A stretch of DNA of 36,368 bases from Propionispora sp. 2/2-37 (GCF_001298735.1 NZ_CYSP01000025.1:1-36368); one strand, 5' to 3'. Shown: positions 23,961 through 34,182, counted from the stretch's first letter. Numbers and translations are program-made. Notes: generated by a model not told the origin, from the sequence alone.

Positions 23961-26900
23961 GTGTCTAATTGTCAAGAGGCCCGCTGGGCTTTGTCCGGCG
24001 CTCAATCCGGCATCTGGTTTGCGCAACAACTGGAACCGGAGAATCCGATTTACAATGCCGGCGAATACATAGAAATTAAAGGGAAGCTCGACCCGGCTTA
24101 TTTTGAACTGGCATTGCGCCAGGCTGTAAAGGAAGCGGAGGCTTTACATGTTCAATTTGGCGTCAATGAACTTGGGCCCTGGCAGGTTATCCGGCCTGTT
24201 TCCGACTTTCCTTTGCATTTTATCGATGTCAGTACGGAGGAAAATCCGCGGCAAGCAGCGGAAAAGTGGATGAATGACGACCTTTCCCGGCCTGTTGATC
24301 TCCTGCTTGAACCCCTTTTTCGCCAAGCTTTGTTTAAAGTTGAGCCGGACCGGCATTTCTGGTATCAGCGGATTCATCATATTGTGATGGATGGATTCGG
24401 TTTTTCACTTATTTCACAACGGGTAGCCGCTATTTACACTGCGCTTATCAATAAGCGCAGATACGAGGAAGGCGCTTTTGCCCCTCTGCGTTTGGTTCTG
24501 GAAGAAGATTTATCCTATCGTGCCTCAGAGAATTTTATCCGTGACCGTCAATTTTGGCTAGAACAGTTTGCCGATCAGCCGGAGGTTGTTAGTCTGACTG
24601 ATCGAGTGCCTAGAAGTTCTAAGCGAATTCTTCGACAGTCGGCAACCCTGTCGCCGGTTATCACCCGTTCCCTGCAGACTGCCGCGCGCAGGGTGAAAGG
24701 AAGTTTATCGGGACTGCTTATTGCGGCAACCGCTGCCTACGTACACCGTTTGACAGGAGTGCAAGATGTAATCCTTAGTTTGCCGATAATGGGACGGTTG
24801 GGGTCGGTCTCGTTGAATATTCCCTGCATGATGATGAATTTACTGCCGTTTCGTTTACGGGTACGGCCGGATATGAGTTTTACGGAACTGGTGAGGCAGG
24901 TTGCAAAAGAATTGAGTGATGTGCAACGGCATCAAAGATACCGGCACGAAGAATTACGCCGTGAGCTTAAGCTGGTTGGCGATAATCAGCGACTGGCCGG
25001 TCCGCGGATTAACATTATGCCGTTTGAGTATGGATTGGACTTTGCCGGGAGTAGAGGTGTCATACATAAGTTAGCAACCGGCCCGGCTGATGACCTGTCC
25101 ATTAACGTGTATGACAAGTCTGACGGGAGCGGATTACGAATTGACTTTGATGCCAACTCCGAAATTTGCAGCTGCAGCGATTTGCTCATTCACCAAAAGC
25201 GTTTTTTCCGGTTTCTCGAAACACTTGCCTTAGCCGGACAGGAGCAGGCTATTGGCAAGATCGAACTGCTCTTGCCTGAGGAACGTGAGCGGGTGCTGGC
25301 TCGTTGGAATAAAACGGCCGAGGTCTTGCCGTCTGAGTGCTTGGCTGTGCTGTTTGAAAAGCAGGTTGCCCGGACGCCTAAGAATATTGCGGTAGTGTTT
25401 GAAGATACCGCCTTAACCTATGAAGAGTTAAACCTGCGGGCGAATAAACTGGCGCATTTGCTGCTTGCCAAAGGGGCAGGACCGGAGCAATTTGTGGCGC
25501 TGGCTTTGCCCAGATCCCTGGAAATGATCATAAGCCTGCTGGCCGTACTCAAGGCGGGCGCGGCCTATCTGCCTGTAGATCCGGAATATCCAAACGGCCG
25601 GATTATGTTTATGCTCGGCGATGCCCGGCCTGCCTGCATACTCACAAACTCCAAGGTAGCATCCAAACTATCTGAAATGGATAACGGAACGCAGGTTGTT
25701 CTTGATGCAATCGGCACCATAGAGGAATTAAAACAGTATCCGGCTGCTAATCCGGTGGATGCCGACCGTGCCCAGCCGTTATCGCCCTCCAGCCCGGCAT
25801 ATGTAATTTATACTTCCGGTTCAACAGGGACGCCCAAGGGGGTAGTGATCCCGCATCAGAATGTGGTCAGGCTTTTTGGTGCGACTGAACATTGGTTCCG
25901 CTTCAATTCAAAGGATGTGTGGACCATGTTCCATTCTTACGCCTTTGACTTTTCGGTGTGGGAGATTTGGGGGCCGCTATTATATGGAGGCCGTCTGGTT
26001 GTCGTGCCCCATTCCGTCAGCCGCTCGCCGGCAGAGTTTTTGCAGCTGCTTGTGCGTGAAAAGGTCACTGTTCTCAATCAGACTCCGTCAGCCTTTTATC
26101 AATTCATGCAGGCAGACCGGGAAAATCCGGCCCTTGGTCAGGCGCTTTCCCTGCGTTTTGTGATTTTCGGCGGCGAAGCGCTCGAGCTTAGCCGCCTGGA
26201 GGATTGGTACGGCCGACACCCGGAAAATGCGCCAACCCTTGTTAATATGTACGGCATAACAGAAACTACCGTGCATGTCAGCTATCTTGAGCTTAACAGG
26301 AGCATTGCGGGCAGAAGAGCCAACAGTCTGGTAGGCTGCGGCATACCGGATCTTGACGTGTATGTATTGGATGCCGGTTTGCAGCCTGTCCCGCCGGGAG
26401 TAGTTGGGGAACTTTACGTGGCCGGGGCGGGGCTGGCCCGTGGTTATTTAGGCCGTCCCGACCTGACGGCCAGCCGTTTTGTGGCGAATCCGTTTAGTCC
26501 TTCGGGTACCCGGATGTACCGCACCGGTGATTTGGCCCGTTGGCATGGGGATGGTTCCCTGGATTATATGGGACGTGCTGATCATCAAATTAAGATTCGC
26601 GGGTTCCGTATTGAACCGGGTGAAGTAGAGGCCGTACTGGCCTTGCATTCCCAGGTTGCCCAGGTTGCAGTGTTAGTCCGTGAAGACCAGCCAGGGGATA
26701 AACGCCTAACGGCTTATGTGGTAGCGTCCGATCCAAGCCGGTTTGATTCGGCTGATTTGCGGCGGCACACCGCCAAGTTTCTCCCAAATTATATGATCCC
26801 GGCTGCTTTTGTCAGCATTGCGGCTTTGCCGTTGACGCCTAACGGCAAACTTGACTCCAAAGCATTACCGGTGCCTGATTCGGCTACAGTCGTTAGCAGC

Positions 26901-28004
26901 GGGCGCGGCCCCAGAACACCGCAGGAAGAAGTGCTGCGTGACCTGTTTATGGAAGTTCTCGCTTTGCCTTATGTAGGTATTGATGACAGTTTCTTTGACT
27001 TGGGCGGCCATTCTTTGCTTGCCGTGCAGTTGATGAATAAAATTCGTGATTTGCTCGGGGTTCAATTGAGTATTGGCAATCTGTTTGAGGCACCTACGGT
27101 GGCGGGCCTTGCCGAACGGCTTGAAATGGGCTGCAGCAAAAGTGCTTTACAGGTGTTGCTACCGCTCAGAACAAAGGGAGATCATCCCCCTCTGTTTTGC
27201 GTCCATCCGGCAGGCGGACTTAGCTGGTGCTACGCAGGATTGATGGCAAGCCTAGGACCCGGCTATCCAATTTATGGCCTACAGGCGCGCGGTATTTCCC
27301 GGCGTGAAGAACTGCCGCAGACGCTGGATGAAATGGCCGCTGATTATATCCGGCATATCCGCACTATTCAGCCAGCCGGCCCGTATCATCTGTTAGGCTG
27401 GTCCCTCGGAGGAAACCTTGTCCAGGCAATGGCAACTCAGTTGCAAAAACAGGGCGAAGACATAAATCTTGTTGCCTTGTTCGACGCTTATCCAAGCAAT
27501 ATCTTGCCTTATAAAACCCCGGATGAGGAAGAAGCCCTTATCGCCCTGCTGGTTTTGGGAGGATACGATCCCCAAAAGCTGGAAGGTAAATCGCTGGATC
27601 TTGCCGGCGTTCTTGAGATACTCCGCTGCGACGGCAGTGCGCTGGCTAGTTTGGACGAGGAGAGCATTCTGAACCTTAAGGCGGTATTCGTAAATTCAGT
27701 CCGAATTTTGAGTGAACACCGGCCTAAACCCTTTGACGGGGACATTTTGTTTTTCAAGTCGACGTTAACACCTGAGTGGTTTGGCCCTCTTTGCCCGGAG
27801 GCATGGCAGCCTTATATCCAGGGACGAATTGAGCAATATGATATTGACTGCCATCATAAGGATATGTGCCAGCCCAAACCGCTTGCCGAGATCGGGCATA
27901 TTCTTGCCCAAAAACTGCGGAAAGTGAAAAGCATCAACTCCTCACGGACCGGTATGCGGATAAATTGTTTACAGCCTGTCACGGGTAAAGGGCAGGAACA
28001 ATGA
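23961..28004 (+). CDS. Single-module NRPS (C-A-T-TE), predicted threonine-activating, siderophore type
   Basis: A 1347-residue EntF/DhbF-like synthetase. The condensation domain (1-430) has HHIVMDG at 139-145 and the [14 protein letters not shown] start typical of these proteins. The adenylation domain (about 460-955) has [11 protein letters not shown] near 616 and, starting at Asp663, pocket residues that read DFWNIGMVH plus the usual Lys: the threonine code, as in the second DhbF module. The carrier domain has LGGHSLLA with Ser1018 for phosphopantetheine. The thioesterase has GWSLGG with Ser1148 and a HH pair at 1298. GTG start follows AAAGGAGG. It would join an aryl acid to Thr and perhaps oligomerise and cyclise it. 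No aryl-acid synthesis, aryl-carrier or MbtH gene is nearby. Confidence 0.9.
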   Translation: MSNCQEARWALSGAQSGIWFAQQLEPENPIYNAGEYIEIKGKLDPAYFELALRQAVKEAEALHVQFGVNELGPWQVIRPVSDFPLHFIDVSTEENPRQAAEKWMNDDLSRPVDLLLEPLFRQALFKVEPDRHFWYQRIHHIVMDGFGFSLISQRVAAIYTALINKRRYEEGAFAPLRLVLEEDLSYRASENFIRDRQFWLEQFADQPEVVSLTDRVPRSSKRILRQSATLSPVITRSLQTAARRVKGSLSGLLIAATAAYVHRLTGVQDVILSLPIMGRLGSVSLNIPCMMMNLLPFRLRVRPDMSFTELVRQVAKELSDVQRHQRYRHEELRRELKLVGDNQRLAGPRINIMPFEYGLDFAGSRGVIHKLATGPADDLSINVYDKSDGSGLRIDFDANSEICSCSDLLIHQKRFFRFLETLALAGQEQAIGKIELLLPEERERVLARWNKTAEVLPSECLAVLFEKQVARTPKNIAVVFEDTALTYEELNLRANKLAHLLLAKGAGPEQFVALALPRSLEMIISLLAVLKAGAAYLPVDPEYPNGRIMFMLGDARPACILTNSKVASKLSEMDNGTQVVLDAIGTIEELKQYPAANPVDADRAQPLSPSSPAYVIYTSGSTGTPKGVVIPHQNVVRLFGATEHWFRFNSKDVWTMFHSYAFDFSVWEIWGPLLYGGRLVVVPHSVSRSPAEFLQLLVREKVTVLNQTPSAFYQFMQADRENPALGQALSLRFVIFGGEALELSRLEDWYGRHPENAPTLVNMYGITETTVHVSYLELNRSIAGRRANSLVGCGIPDLDVYVLDAGLQPVPPGVVGELYVAGAGLARGYLGRPDLTASRFVANPFSPSGTRMYRTGDLARWHGDGSLDYMGRADHQIKIRGFRIEPGEVEAVLALHSQVAQVAVLVREDQPGDKRLTAYVVASDPSRFDSADLRRHTAKFLPNYMIPAAFVSIAALPLTPNGKLDSKALPVPDSATVVSSGRGPRTPQEEVLRDLFMEVLALPYVGIDDSFFDLGGHSLLAVQLMNKIRDLLGVQLSIGNLFEAPTVAGLAERLEMGCSKSALQVLLPLRTKGDHPPLFCVHPAGGLSWCYAGLMASLGPGYPIYGLQARGISRREELPQTLDEMAADYIRHIRTIQPAGPYHLLGWSLGGNLVQAMATQLQKQGEDINLVALFDAYPSNILPYKTPDEEEALIALLVLGGYDPQKLEGKSLDLAGVLEILRCDGSALASLDEESILNLKAVFVNSVRILSEHRPKPFDGDILFFKSTLTPEWFGPLCPEAWQPYIQGRIEQYDIDCHHKDMCQPKPLAEIGHILAQKLRKVKSINSSRTGMRINCLQPVTGKGQEQ

Positions 28005-29470
28005 AAATACAGCTTAATCCCAAATCAGCGGTTAGTATTGTATATGTAACAGCTATGTTTATGGCCGTAATGGATGGAACAATTGTAAATGTTGCCCTGC
28101 CCGCAATCAGTGATGAATTTCAAATTCCTCCTTCGGCTGCCAGCAGTGTAAATGTCGGATACTTAGTAAGTATTGCCGTATTCCTTCCTATGGCAGGATG
28201 GCTTGGGGACCGGTTTGGGACCAAACGGACCTTTTTGATTGCACTGGGTATGTTTACGTTTGCATCCGCCTTATGCGGATTTGCCGATAATCTCCAGCTG
28301 TTGAATCTGTTCCGGGTATTTCAGGGGGCTGGCGGAGGCTTGCTTACTCCCGTGGGAATGGCAATGCTGTTTAGAACCTTCTCGCCGGAAGAACGGCCGA
28401 AAGTATCCCGGTCTCTTGTATTTCCCATTGCCATTGCGCCTGTTTTCGGTCCGGTCGTTGGCGGTTTTCTTGTAGAACAGTTATCCTGGCGTTGGGTGTT
28501 TTATATTAATTTCCCTATCGGAATTCTGGCATTGTTGTTTGGCTTTATGGTTTTTCTTGAACATAAAGAAGCTGCGGCGGAGCGTCTGGACCTGCCGGGA
28601 TTCCTGCTGTCAGTTCCAGGCCTTTCGCTGCTGATGTACGCGCTTATACAAGGCCCGTCGCAAGGGTGGCGTTCTCCGGTTATTTGGGGTGCGGGGGTTT
28701 GTGGTTTCATCTTTATTTGTTTTCTGGTTTTCGTTGAGTTGCGGGTAAAAACACCGATGCTCGATTTGCGTTTATTATCCGCCCGGCTATTTCGGACGAT
28801 GAGCATCATCTCCTTGTTTAACGCTGCGGGTTTAACAGGACTGCTCTTTATCTTTCCGTTACTGTATCAGAGTGCACTAAACGCCTCGGCTTTGGAAACC
28901 GGCCTGACTACTTTTCCGGAAGCGCTAGGGATGATGCTTGCATCCCGGGTAATGCCCTGGTCGTACAGACGGTTAGGCGCGCGTCAGGTGATTGCGGGTG
29001 GATTACTGGGGGCTGCTATCCTGATTGTTGCCCTGGTAAGTATAATTGGACCGGAAACAAAACCCTGGACCTTTAGGATCCTGTTTTTGGGCATCGGCTT
29101 TTTCTTAGGGCATGTCGGGGTTACCTCACAATTCCTTACTTTCAACGATATTACTTCTGCTTCCATGGGGCGGGCAACAACGTTGTTCAACGTTCAAAAT
29201 CGAATCGGCTCAGCCCTTGGTGTAGTAGCGTTGGCCGGTCTTCTGGGAACCTTCGGTACCAACGCTGCCGGCGTAACCGGAGTTGGACAGCCTCCTTTAG
29301 CCGCTTACCGGTTTGCCTTGCTCGGTTCTGCCGTTTTCTTAGCGGCGGCCCTGGTTTTTGCGCTGCGTATCCGGCAATTGGATACTGCAGCTATGGCGCC
29401 AAAGCAGGTTCCTGCCAAATCTTCCGGTATGGAGTCAAGCGCCAGCGAGGAAAATGGGCAGTCATGTTAA
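28001..29470 (+). CDS. DHA2-family MFS exporter (14 TM), probable siderophore efflux
   Basis: A 489-residue permease of the EmrB/QacA type. The first segment contains [14 protein letters not shown], the motif of DHA2 exporters. The cytoplasmic loop motif [11 protein letters not shown] is near residues 65-75, and motif C-like [25 protein letters not shown] follows. About 14 hydrophobic segments are visible. The ATG overlaps the NRPS stop (ATGA), so the two are translationally coupled under the Fur promoter, and export of the NRPS product is a direct inference. The gene converges on the HxlR gene with a 4-bp overlap of their ends and no terminator between. Confidence 0.9.
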   Translation: MKIQLNPKSAVSIVYVTAMFMAVMDGTIVNVALPAISDEFQIPPSAASSVNVGYLVSIAVFLPMAGWLGDRFGTKRTFLIALGMFTFASALCGFADNLQLLNLFRVFQGAGGGLLTPVGMAMLFRTFSPEERPKVSRSLVFPIAIAPVFGPVVGGFLVEQLSWRWVFYINFPIGILALLFGFMVFLEHKEAAAERLDLPGFLLSVPGLSLLMYALIQGPSQGWRSPVIWGAGVCGFIFICFLVFVELRVKTPMLDLRLLSARLFRTMSIISLFNAAGLTGLLFIFPLLYQSALNASALETGLTTFPEALGMMLASRVMPWSYRRLGARQVIAGGLLGAAILIVALVSIIGPETKPWTFRILFLGIGFFLGHVGVTSQFLTFNDITSASMGRATTLFNVQNRIGSALGVVALAGLLGTFGTNAAGVTGVGQPPLAAYRFALLGSAVFLAAALVFALRIRQLDTAAMAPKQVPAKSSGMESSASEENGQSC

Positions 29471-29808
29471 TGAATGGCTGTTGATTCCGGCTTGTTCTTT
29501 ATGCCCCATTCCGACATAAGCTGTAAAATGGGAATCAAAGTTTCGCCGCGTTCCGTCAGTGAATATTCCACTTTGGGCGGAATTTGATGGTATTCCTTAC
29601 GGTTGATTAGCTGTTCGGTTTCCAGTTCCTTTAACTGCTGGCTCAGCATTTTATGGGTTATGGGCGGGATGTGTTTTTTGATTTCACCATAGCGTAATAC
29701 TCCGTTTTGAAATAATTTGAAAAGAATCAGCCATTTCCATTTGCCGCCAACAATCGATAAAGTGTAGGCAACCGAACATTCGCATTGATTTAGAGACCGT
29801 TGTTTCAT
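29467..29808 (-). CDS. HxlR-family transcriptional regulator
   Basis: A 113-residue winged helix-turn-helix protein. CSVAYTLSIVGGKWKWLILFKL is the HxlR family start, followed by RYGEIKKHIPPITHKMLSQQLKELE (recognition helix) and the wing VEYSLTERG. Two cysteines precede the domain (QCECSV, C9 and C11), the position where redox- or electrophile-sensing HxlR proteins keep a cysteine. It is divergent from the nitroreductase gene at 29917 across a 108-bp gap, the usual arrangement for a regulator and its target. GGGAGAGTAAAGG precedes the ATG. Confidence 0.88.
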   Translation of the reverse strand: MKQRSLNQCECSVAYTLSIVGGKWKWLILFKLFQNGVLRYGEIKKHIPPITHKMLSQQLKELETEQLINRKEYHQIPPKVEYSLTERGETLIPILQLMSEWGIKNKPESTAIH

Positions 29809-29916
29809 CCTTTACTCTCCCTTTATATAATATCTACCATAAAAGTGCATACTTCTTTTTTTGCTACAATCATATACAATTAAAGTAAAAAAATCAAGTG
29901 AAAAGGGGAGAAGAGT

Positions 29917-30729
29917 GTGGAATTGATTGCAGTCGATGAAGCTCGGTGCAGCCGGTGTGGTCTTTGTGTAGAGGTATGTCCGGTGGATATTTTGAAAATG
30001 GGAGACAGGGGGCCGGAGGCCATCCAGCCGCAGGTCTGCCTTGCCTGCGGGCACTGTACCGCAGTGTGTCCGAAAGCGACGCTGGATAATCAGAAGGCAC
30101 CGGTAGAGAAGCAGCGTGAACTCGCCAAATTTCCTGTTTTGCCTGCGGAAATTGCGGAACAATACTTGCGGTCGCGCCGCTCCATCCGGGTTTTTAAGAG
30201 AGAACGGGTACCGAGGGAGAGCTTGCTGCAGTTGGTCAATATGGCGCGTTTCGCTCCTACTGCAGGCAACAGTCAGGGGATTTCCTATCTGATTGTGGAA
30301 GAAAAAGAACTTATGAAAAAAGCATTGGAAAAAGCCGTTGAATGGATGGAAGGGCAGCTTGCCACCCAGGACCGGTCTCACTGGAGTTTTACCTATCATG
30401 TACGTGCTTATCGGGAATTTGGCAAAGATAGCATTTTGCGGGATGCCCCTCATTTGGTGCTTGCCACTGCCGCCCGGGGCTTACCCCGTGCCCGGGAAAA
30501 TACTTTATTTTCTTTGGCCTATCTGGAACTGTATGCTCCTGCTCTCGGTTTAGGTTCATGCTGGGCAGGATTATTGGAAATGTGTCTGTTTGCCGGATAT
30601 GCTCCGTTACTGGAACTGTTTCCGGTTGCCCGGGAGAAGAGCATAACCGGTGCCGTGATGGTTGGCTATCCGAAATTCCGGTATCAAAGGCTGGTAGACA
30701 GGAAACCTCTGGATGTTGCGTGGCTATGA
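29917..30729 (+). CDS. Nitroreductase-family protein with N-terminal 2[4Fe-4S] ferredoxin domain
   Basis: Residues 1-60 hold two cluster motifs, CSRCGLCVEVCP (C11, C14, C17, C21) and CLACGHCTAVCP (C41, C44, C47, C51). Residues about 80-270 are an FMN-binding nitroreductase domain: RSRRSIRVFKRERVP, MARFAPTAGNSQ and the C-terminal GSCWAGL/VMVGYPKFRYQR blocks. Ferredoxin-nitroreductase fusions of this size are common in anaerobes and would reduce nitro compounds, quinones or flavins with ferredoxin-level electrons. GTG start follows AAAAGGGGAG. Regulation by the divergent HxlR protein is likely. The intergenic AT-rich DNA contains TACAAT (29875-29880) as a possible -10. Confidence 0.9.
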   Translation: MELIAVDEARCSRCGLCVEVCPVDILKMGDRGPEAIQPQVCLACGHCTAVCPKATLDNQKAPVEKQRELAKFPVLPAEIAEQYLRSRRSIRVFKRERVPRESLLQLVNMARFAPTAGNSQGISYLIVEEKELMKKALEKAVEWMEGQLATQDRSHWSFTYHVRAYREFGKDSILRDAPHLVLATAARGLPRARENTLFSLAYLELYAPALGLGSCWAGLLEMCLFAGYAPLLELFPVAREKSITGAVMVGYPKFRYQRLVDRKPLDVAWL

Positions 30730-30842
30730 GAAATGGTTAAGAACTGAAATTTCCGTCATAACAGAAACCGGGGAAGACGATAGGTTACATAAAATATATG
30801 TCTGGAATAGGATACATTAAAAAGATGATAAGGAGAATCAGT

Positions 30843-31080
30843 ATGTATCCTAAATATCCCTATTACGATAAATATAAAAAATGCGAGGAGCAGCCAATCT
30901 CTTTTCCGCCACAGCATCAGCCCCGGCAGCCGGGTTTGGAATAGCACCGATACTCCCATGCGACGTGCAGGCCAGCCTTTTGAACTGGCGCCGGCGTATG
31001 TATACCTTGCTTCACAAGATTCCTGCTTTGTTTCGGGGCAGGTTTTGCACGTGAACGGCGGTGTAATCACAGAGACTTGA
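30843..31080 (+). pseudogene. Short-chain dehydrogenase (general-stress type) with internal deletion
   Basis: The first part (30843-30941) encodes [20 protein letters not shown] and [13 protein letters not shown], the distinctive N-terminus of YdaD/YhdF-like dehydrogenases, then hits a stop. After a frame change the rest (from about 30946) encodes [20 protein letters not shown] and then [19 protein letters not shown], their C-terminus. About 200 central residues with the NAD site and the catalytic Tyr-Lys are missing. AAGGAGAAT precedes the ATG, so the original start is preserved. The remnant ends in TGA at 31078. Confidence 0.85.
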
Positions 31081-31123
31081 CCTGGCTTTTGTCTGCGGAC
31101 CGGAAATCCGTTTGTTTCCATCC

Positions 31124-31172
31124 AAACAAGGAGGATATCTCAACCATTGTTTTTGAGATATCCTCCTTGTTT
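31124..31172 (+). terminator. Strong hairpin after the dehydrogenase remnant
   Basis: A 20-bp perfect stem (31124-31143 with 31153-31172) and a 9-base loop, followed by ATTTGATT. Its strand is uncertain because the right flank has only a weak T-run; it may serve both directions. Confidence 0.7.
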
Positions 31173-31183
31173 ATTTGATTAGT

Positions 31184-31300
31184 TTAAGAGCAAGGGCTGG
31201 CTTCGTTATACTGCGGCTCAATGACTATCTGCCCCTCCGCATTGATACAGCCCCATTTGCCCGTTGACTTTACTGTATCTAATCGGTATTACTGCCCATT
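31184..31300 (-). pseudogene. Relic of a WG-repeat protein (C-terminal end)
   Basis: On the minus strand one frame reads PEWAVIPIRYSKVNG and, after a frameshift, another reads GKWGCINAEGQIVIEPQYNE before a stop at 31184. GKWG..., followed by IVIEPQY, is the signature of WG repeats. No start or upstream part is left. It lies between the terminator and the acyltransferase promoter. Confidence 0.5.
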
Positions 31301-31330
31301 CTGGTAACTATAGGAACGTTAAGCACTATA

Positions 31331-31461
31331 TTAAACACTATAAATTAAAATAAAACACTATGAAGGAAACTGTGAAAATATGGCTTACGTTTGTGAAACA
31401 ATATCATGTAGCAGTGTTTTGGCATGAATTTTGCTTAGTATATTGAATTAAAGCGAATTTC
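31331..31461 (+). promoter_or_regulatory. Sigma-54 type promoter with upstream direct repeats, copy 2
   Basis: TGGCATGAATTTTGCT (31420-31435) is identical to the element at 750-765 and matches the sigma-54 consensus. AACACTAT motifs at about 31334 and 31354 (20 bp apart), with a third CACTAT at about 31324, lie 70-100 bp upstream, as expected for activator sites. Start near 31447. The rest of the 31301-31330 stretch shows nothing. Confidence 0.75.
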
Positions 31462-31534
31462 TATTTAAACAATTTTGGGGTGAAAACGATAGGTGATTGT
31501 TTTTGCCAATCATTGCGGAGGGAGTTGTTTTTCT

Positions 31535-32743
31535 GTGAACCGTCTAACCGGATTGGATGGAATAAGAGCCATAGCTTGTCTTATGGTAGTACTGCATCAT
31601 GCATTTCAGCGCTTGAATGCCAATACCGCCCCAGGTATACTGGTAGGTATTCAACATGTCTTTACAACTACCGCACCGGTTGGGGTCAGTGTGTTCTTTG
31701 TGTTGAGTGGCGCATTATTGTCGCAGCCTTATTGGCGAAGATACTTCAATAATCAGGCAATGCCTGAATTAAAAGAATATGTAAAGCGCAGGGCAGCCAG
31801 AATTGTACCCGGATTTTATTTGGCTTTAGTCATCAGCATGATAATCGAGAGAATTCTTCTGCCGGATGTACCCGATTTTACGAGACGATTCATCGCCTCA
31901 TTGACGTTTACCAGCGGTTTTCACTATTCGACTTTTTTCTCAACCGTACTAAACGGTCCGCTATGGTCGATCAGTTTTGAAGTGTTTTCCTATGTACTCT
32001 TGCCTTTTTTTATGGCCGGACTGTTTTTTTTCGTGCATAAACGGGGGATAGGTACCGGCATCTCGTACTGGTTTGTCGTACTGATCATCATCATGGGTAT
32101 AAACGCTCTGGTTATTACGTATTGTCAGCCGGATAATATTAACAGGGGATGGCAATATGGTATAGTGGGTGGCGCGAAGTATTGGATGCCCAATTACAAT
32201 CCTATAGGTTTTTTTGCGCATTTTCTGATGGGAATACTGGCTTCCGGATTGATGCTGGGAATTGAGGAAAATCGACAGTTAAAAGAAAATATGACACGGT
32301 ATTATATTTTTGATGCCGTATCGTTTATGGGTTTGCTGCTGTTTGTTTTACTAGTGATTACACAAACCAATACGCCGGATTTTGGTTTTAGCTTGCAGCA
32401 GCAGCCGTATTATTGGCCCTGGGGAGCTGCAAGTATTGCGCTGACCATTGCTTTCGTTCCGAGCAGCAAATGGGTAGGAGCTGTGCTGGATAATGCCTTT
32501 TTCAAATATACAGCCAAGATATCCTTTGGAGTTTATATTTGGCATCATTTAATTATGAATCTATTCACTTTAGAAAGCTTTAGGATTGATGGTTGCTTTG
32601 AATGGTCACGACTGATGCTGCTTGCCGTGGCCATAACTTACGGTATTGCCGCTTTATCCTGGGAGTACCTTGAAAGTCCGATATTAAATGCCGTACATAA
32701 AGATGGCAAAGCGGAATACAGTCAGACAAAAGTGACCTCTTAA
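31535..32743 (+). CDS. Acyltransferase-3 family membrane protein (OafA/YrhL-like)
   Basis: About ten transmembrane segments. The protein begins with LTGLDGIRAIACLMVVLHHA, the hallmark of the family, whose His in the first segment is essential. SISFEVFSYVLLPFF around residues 145-160 and FGVYIWHHLIMN near residue 330 are further family blocks. These enzymes transfer acyl groups to sugars of the envelope or to exported metabolites. GTG 31535 is chosen because homologues begin close to the LTGLDG block; GTG 31493 in the same frame is possible. It is transcribed from a sigma-54 type promoter about 90 bp upstream, the duplicate of that before the 274-552 gene. The acceptor is unknown. Confidence 0.88.
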   Translation: MNRLTGLDGIRAIACLMVVLHHAFQRLNANTAPGILVGIQHVFTTTAPVGVSVFFVLSGALLSQPYWRRYFNNQAMPELKEYVKRRAARIVPGFYLALVISMIIERILLPDVPDFTRRFIASLTFTSGFHYSTFFSTVLNGPLWSISFEVFSYVLLPFFMAGLFFFVHKRGIGTGISYWFVVLIIIMGINALVITYCQPDNINRGWQYGIVGGAKYWMPNYNPIGFFAHFLMGILASGLMLGIEENRQLKENMTRYYIFDAVSFMGLLLFVLLVITQTNTPDFGFSLQQQPYYWPWGAASIALTIAFVPSSKWVGAVLDNAFFKYTAKISFGVYIWHHLIMNLFTLESFRIDGCFEWSRLMLLAVAITYGIAALSWEYLESPILNAVHKDGKAEYSQTKVTS

Positions 32744-32759
32744 TTTTCCATATAAAAAA

Positions 32760-32785
32760 GCCCGGGCAGTTTTTTCTGCCCGGGC
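32760..32785 (-). terminator. Terminator between acyltransferase and encapsulin operon
   Basis: GCCCGGGCAG/CTGCCCGGGC with a 6-base loop; the T-run (TTTTTT) lies on the minus strand. It may also block plus-strand readthrough from the acyltransferase gene. Confidence 0.85.
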
Positions 32786-32798
32786 ATGCAACACAAAA

Positions 32799-32830
32799 TG
32801 CCCTTGCTGCTCTCAAGGAGTGCAAGGGCA
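32799..32830 (-). terminator. First terminator of the encapsulin operon
   Basis: TGCCCTTGC/GCAAGGGCA stem with the minus-strand T-rich tail TTTTG, five bases after the encapsulin stop. A second, stronger hairpin (32760-32785) follows. Confidence 0.8.
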
Positions 32831-32834
32831 TTCG

Positions 32835-33674
32835 TCATTCAAAAACGACAATGGCGTCTTTGCGTTTCATTCTAAGTAAAATGGTTTCCAGAACCCGCAG
32901 CGGGTGGTTTAATTTATCAGCACCCAGATAGCCGGTAATTAAGTCCTGACCAATCACAAGATCAATATTCTGCGGTTCGGCGCAGACCAGAACGGCTTTA
33001 TTGCTGCCCAGGACCGGGGTCTGATATACATTGCCGTCTAACAGCTCTCTGACCCGGTCGATTTCCAGCAGTCCGGTATTTGGCTGCAGACGCTGGAGTT
33101 GACGGTATAAATCCGGGCTTAGCGTTAAGGCGAATTTACCGACAAAACCCAGGCTGGTTAAGGTTTCAAGTCCCTCGGCGATGTCCTGGTAGGCGTTTTC
33201 GCCGGTCTGCCAGTCTTTTTTTGCCAGTTTATTGGTTCCCGAGGCGGTGGTGAGACCTTCACACCCTGCGGCTTTATTTCCTAAAAAAATCAATTCGTCT
33301 TCTTTTTTGGCACACATGGCGGCAGCACCGGCAGCAGCGGCGACATCCAAAGGCAGGCCGGTTTGCTTGCTGTATTCCACATCACGCCAGGCGATGGAAA
33401 AGTCCTTATAAACTAAAGGAATTTCCACGAATTTTCTACCCTGGGTTTTAATAATATCGGTGTCCTCACTGTCACCAAAAAAATCGGTATCACCCTGGCT
33501 GACTTTGCCGAAGTCATCAATATGAATACTTTGAACACCGGCCCCCAGAGGTCCGTAAATATGGATGAATTTCCGGCCGGTTAATACCTGACGGGCTGTT
33601 TTGACAACAGTTTCATCAATCTTCTCCCATTGACTGGAAGTAAAGGGAGCGTCATCTCTTGAAAGGAATTCCAT
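32835..33674 (-). CDS. Encapsulin shell protein (family 1)
   Basis: A 279-residue HK97-fold protein of the linocin-M18/encapsulin family that assembles into a closed protein compartment. The start EFLSRDDAPFTSSQWEKIDE is typical. So are the segment RKFIHIYGPLGAGVQSIHID and the C-terminal TGYLGADKLNHPLRVLETIL. Length is slightly above the usual 265. The ATG is preceded by AAGGAGG at nine bases. Seventeen bases upstream ends the gene for its ferritin-like cargo, and two terminators close the operon. The compartment would store iron in the cytoplasm. Confidence 0.95.
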   Translation of the reverse strand: MEFLSRDDAPFTSSQWEKIDETVVKTARQVLTGRKFIHIYGPLGAGVQSIHIDDFGKVSQGDTDFFGDSEDTDIIKTQGRKFVEIPLVYKDFSIAWRDVEYSKQTGLPLDVAAAAGAAAMCAKKEDELIFLGNKAAGCEGLTTASGTNKLAKKDWQTGENAYQDIAEGLETLTSLGFVGKFALTLSPDLYRQLQRLQPNTGLLEIDRVRELLDGNVYQTPVLGSNKAVLVCAEPQNIDLVIGQDLITGYLGADKLNHPLRVLETILLRMKRKDAIVVFE

Positions 33675-33691
33675 TGTTTTATACCTCCTTG

Positions 33692-34060
33692 CTATTTTTG
33701 AATTAAACTGCCGACAGTTACCTGCGGTGTTGCTTCTTTTTCCGGAGTTCCGGCTTCTTCAATGCCCAATTCTTCCAGCATTTCCTTCACTTCGGTTTCT
33801 CCGGAAGCAAAGTGTTCGGCTTCCTCCGGATCCAGAAAGCGCAATAATGCCATCAATTCACCGACGTGTGCCTTTTCCTCATCACGGATGTCGCCAATTA
33901 CTTTTTTAGCGACAGGATCGTCAGTTGCCTGTACATGAGCATCATAGACATATATGGCTTCCAACTCTCCGGCGATATTTAGGCGTACGGCCTGGATCAA
34001 TTCTTCCCTGGTCAGCTTCCTGTTGACGTTTCCCTGGAATGGGTTTGCGAAATTTGGCAT
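33692..34060 (-). CDS. Encapsulated ferritin-like cargo protein (EncFtn) with targeting peptide
   Basis: A 122-residue two-helix half-ferritin that oxidises iron only at subunit interfaces. The metal ligands Glu32, Glu62 and His65 fall at the same numbers as in the Rhodospirillum protein. The helices are REELIQAVRLNIAGELEAIY and KKVIGDIRDEEKAHVGELMA. After an acidic linker (about 95-112) the protein ends in TVGSLIQK, matching the cargo-loading peptide that docks inside encapsulin shells. AAAGGATGG precedes the ATG. The promoter at 34183-34210 drives both genes. Confidence 0.95.
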   Translation of the reverse strand: MPNFANPFQGNVNRKLTREELIQAVRLNIAGELEAIYVYDAHVQATDDPVAKKVIGDIRDEEKAHVGELMALLRFLDPEEAEHFASGETEVKEMLEELGIEEAGTPEKEATPQVTVGSLIQK

Positions 34061-34182
34061 AGTCTAAAAACCATCCTTTCTGTTTAGAGTAGTATACATA
34101 AGACCCGCTCCGCACTTGTCCGGCAGAGCGGGCCAAAGATAACAGAGAATTTCTTGGTAAAATATACATGTCCGACATCCTT

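Noticed and set aside
23961..28004. Assignment as EntF (serine-activating)
   Set aside because: The pocket residues read the threonine code rather than the serine code of EntF.
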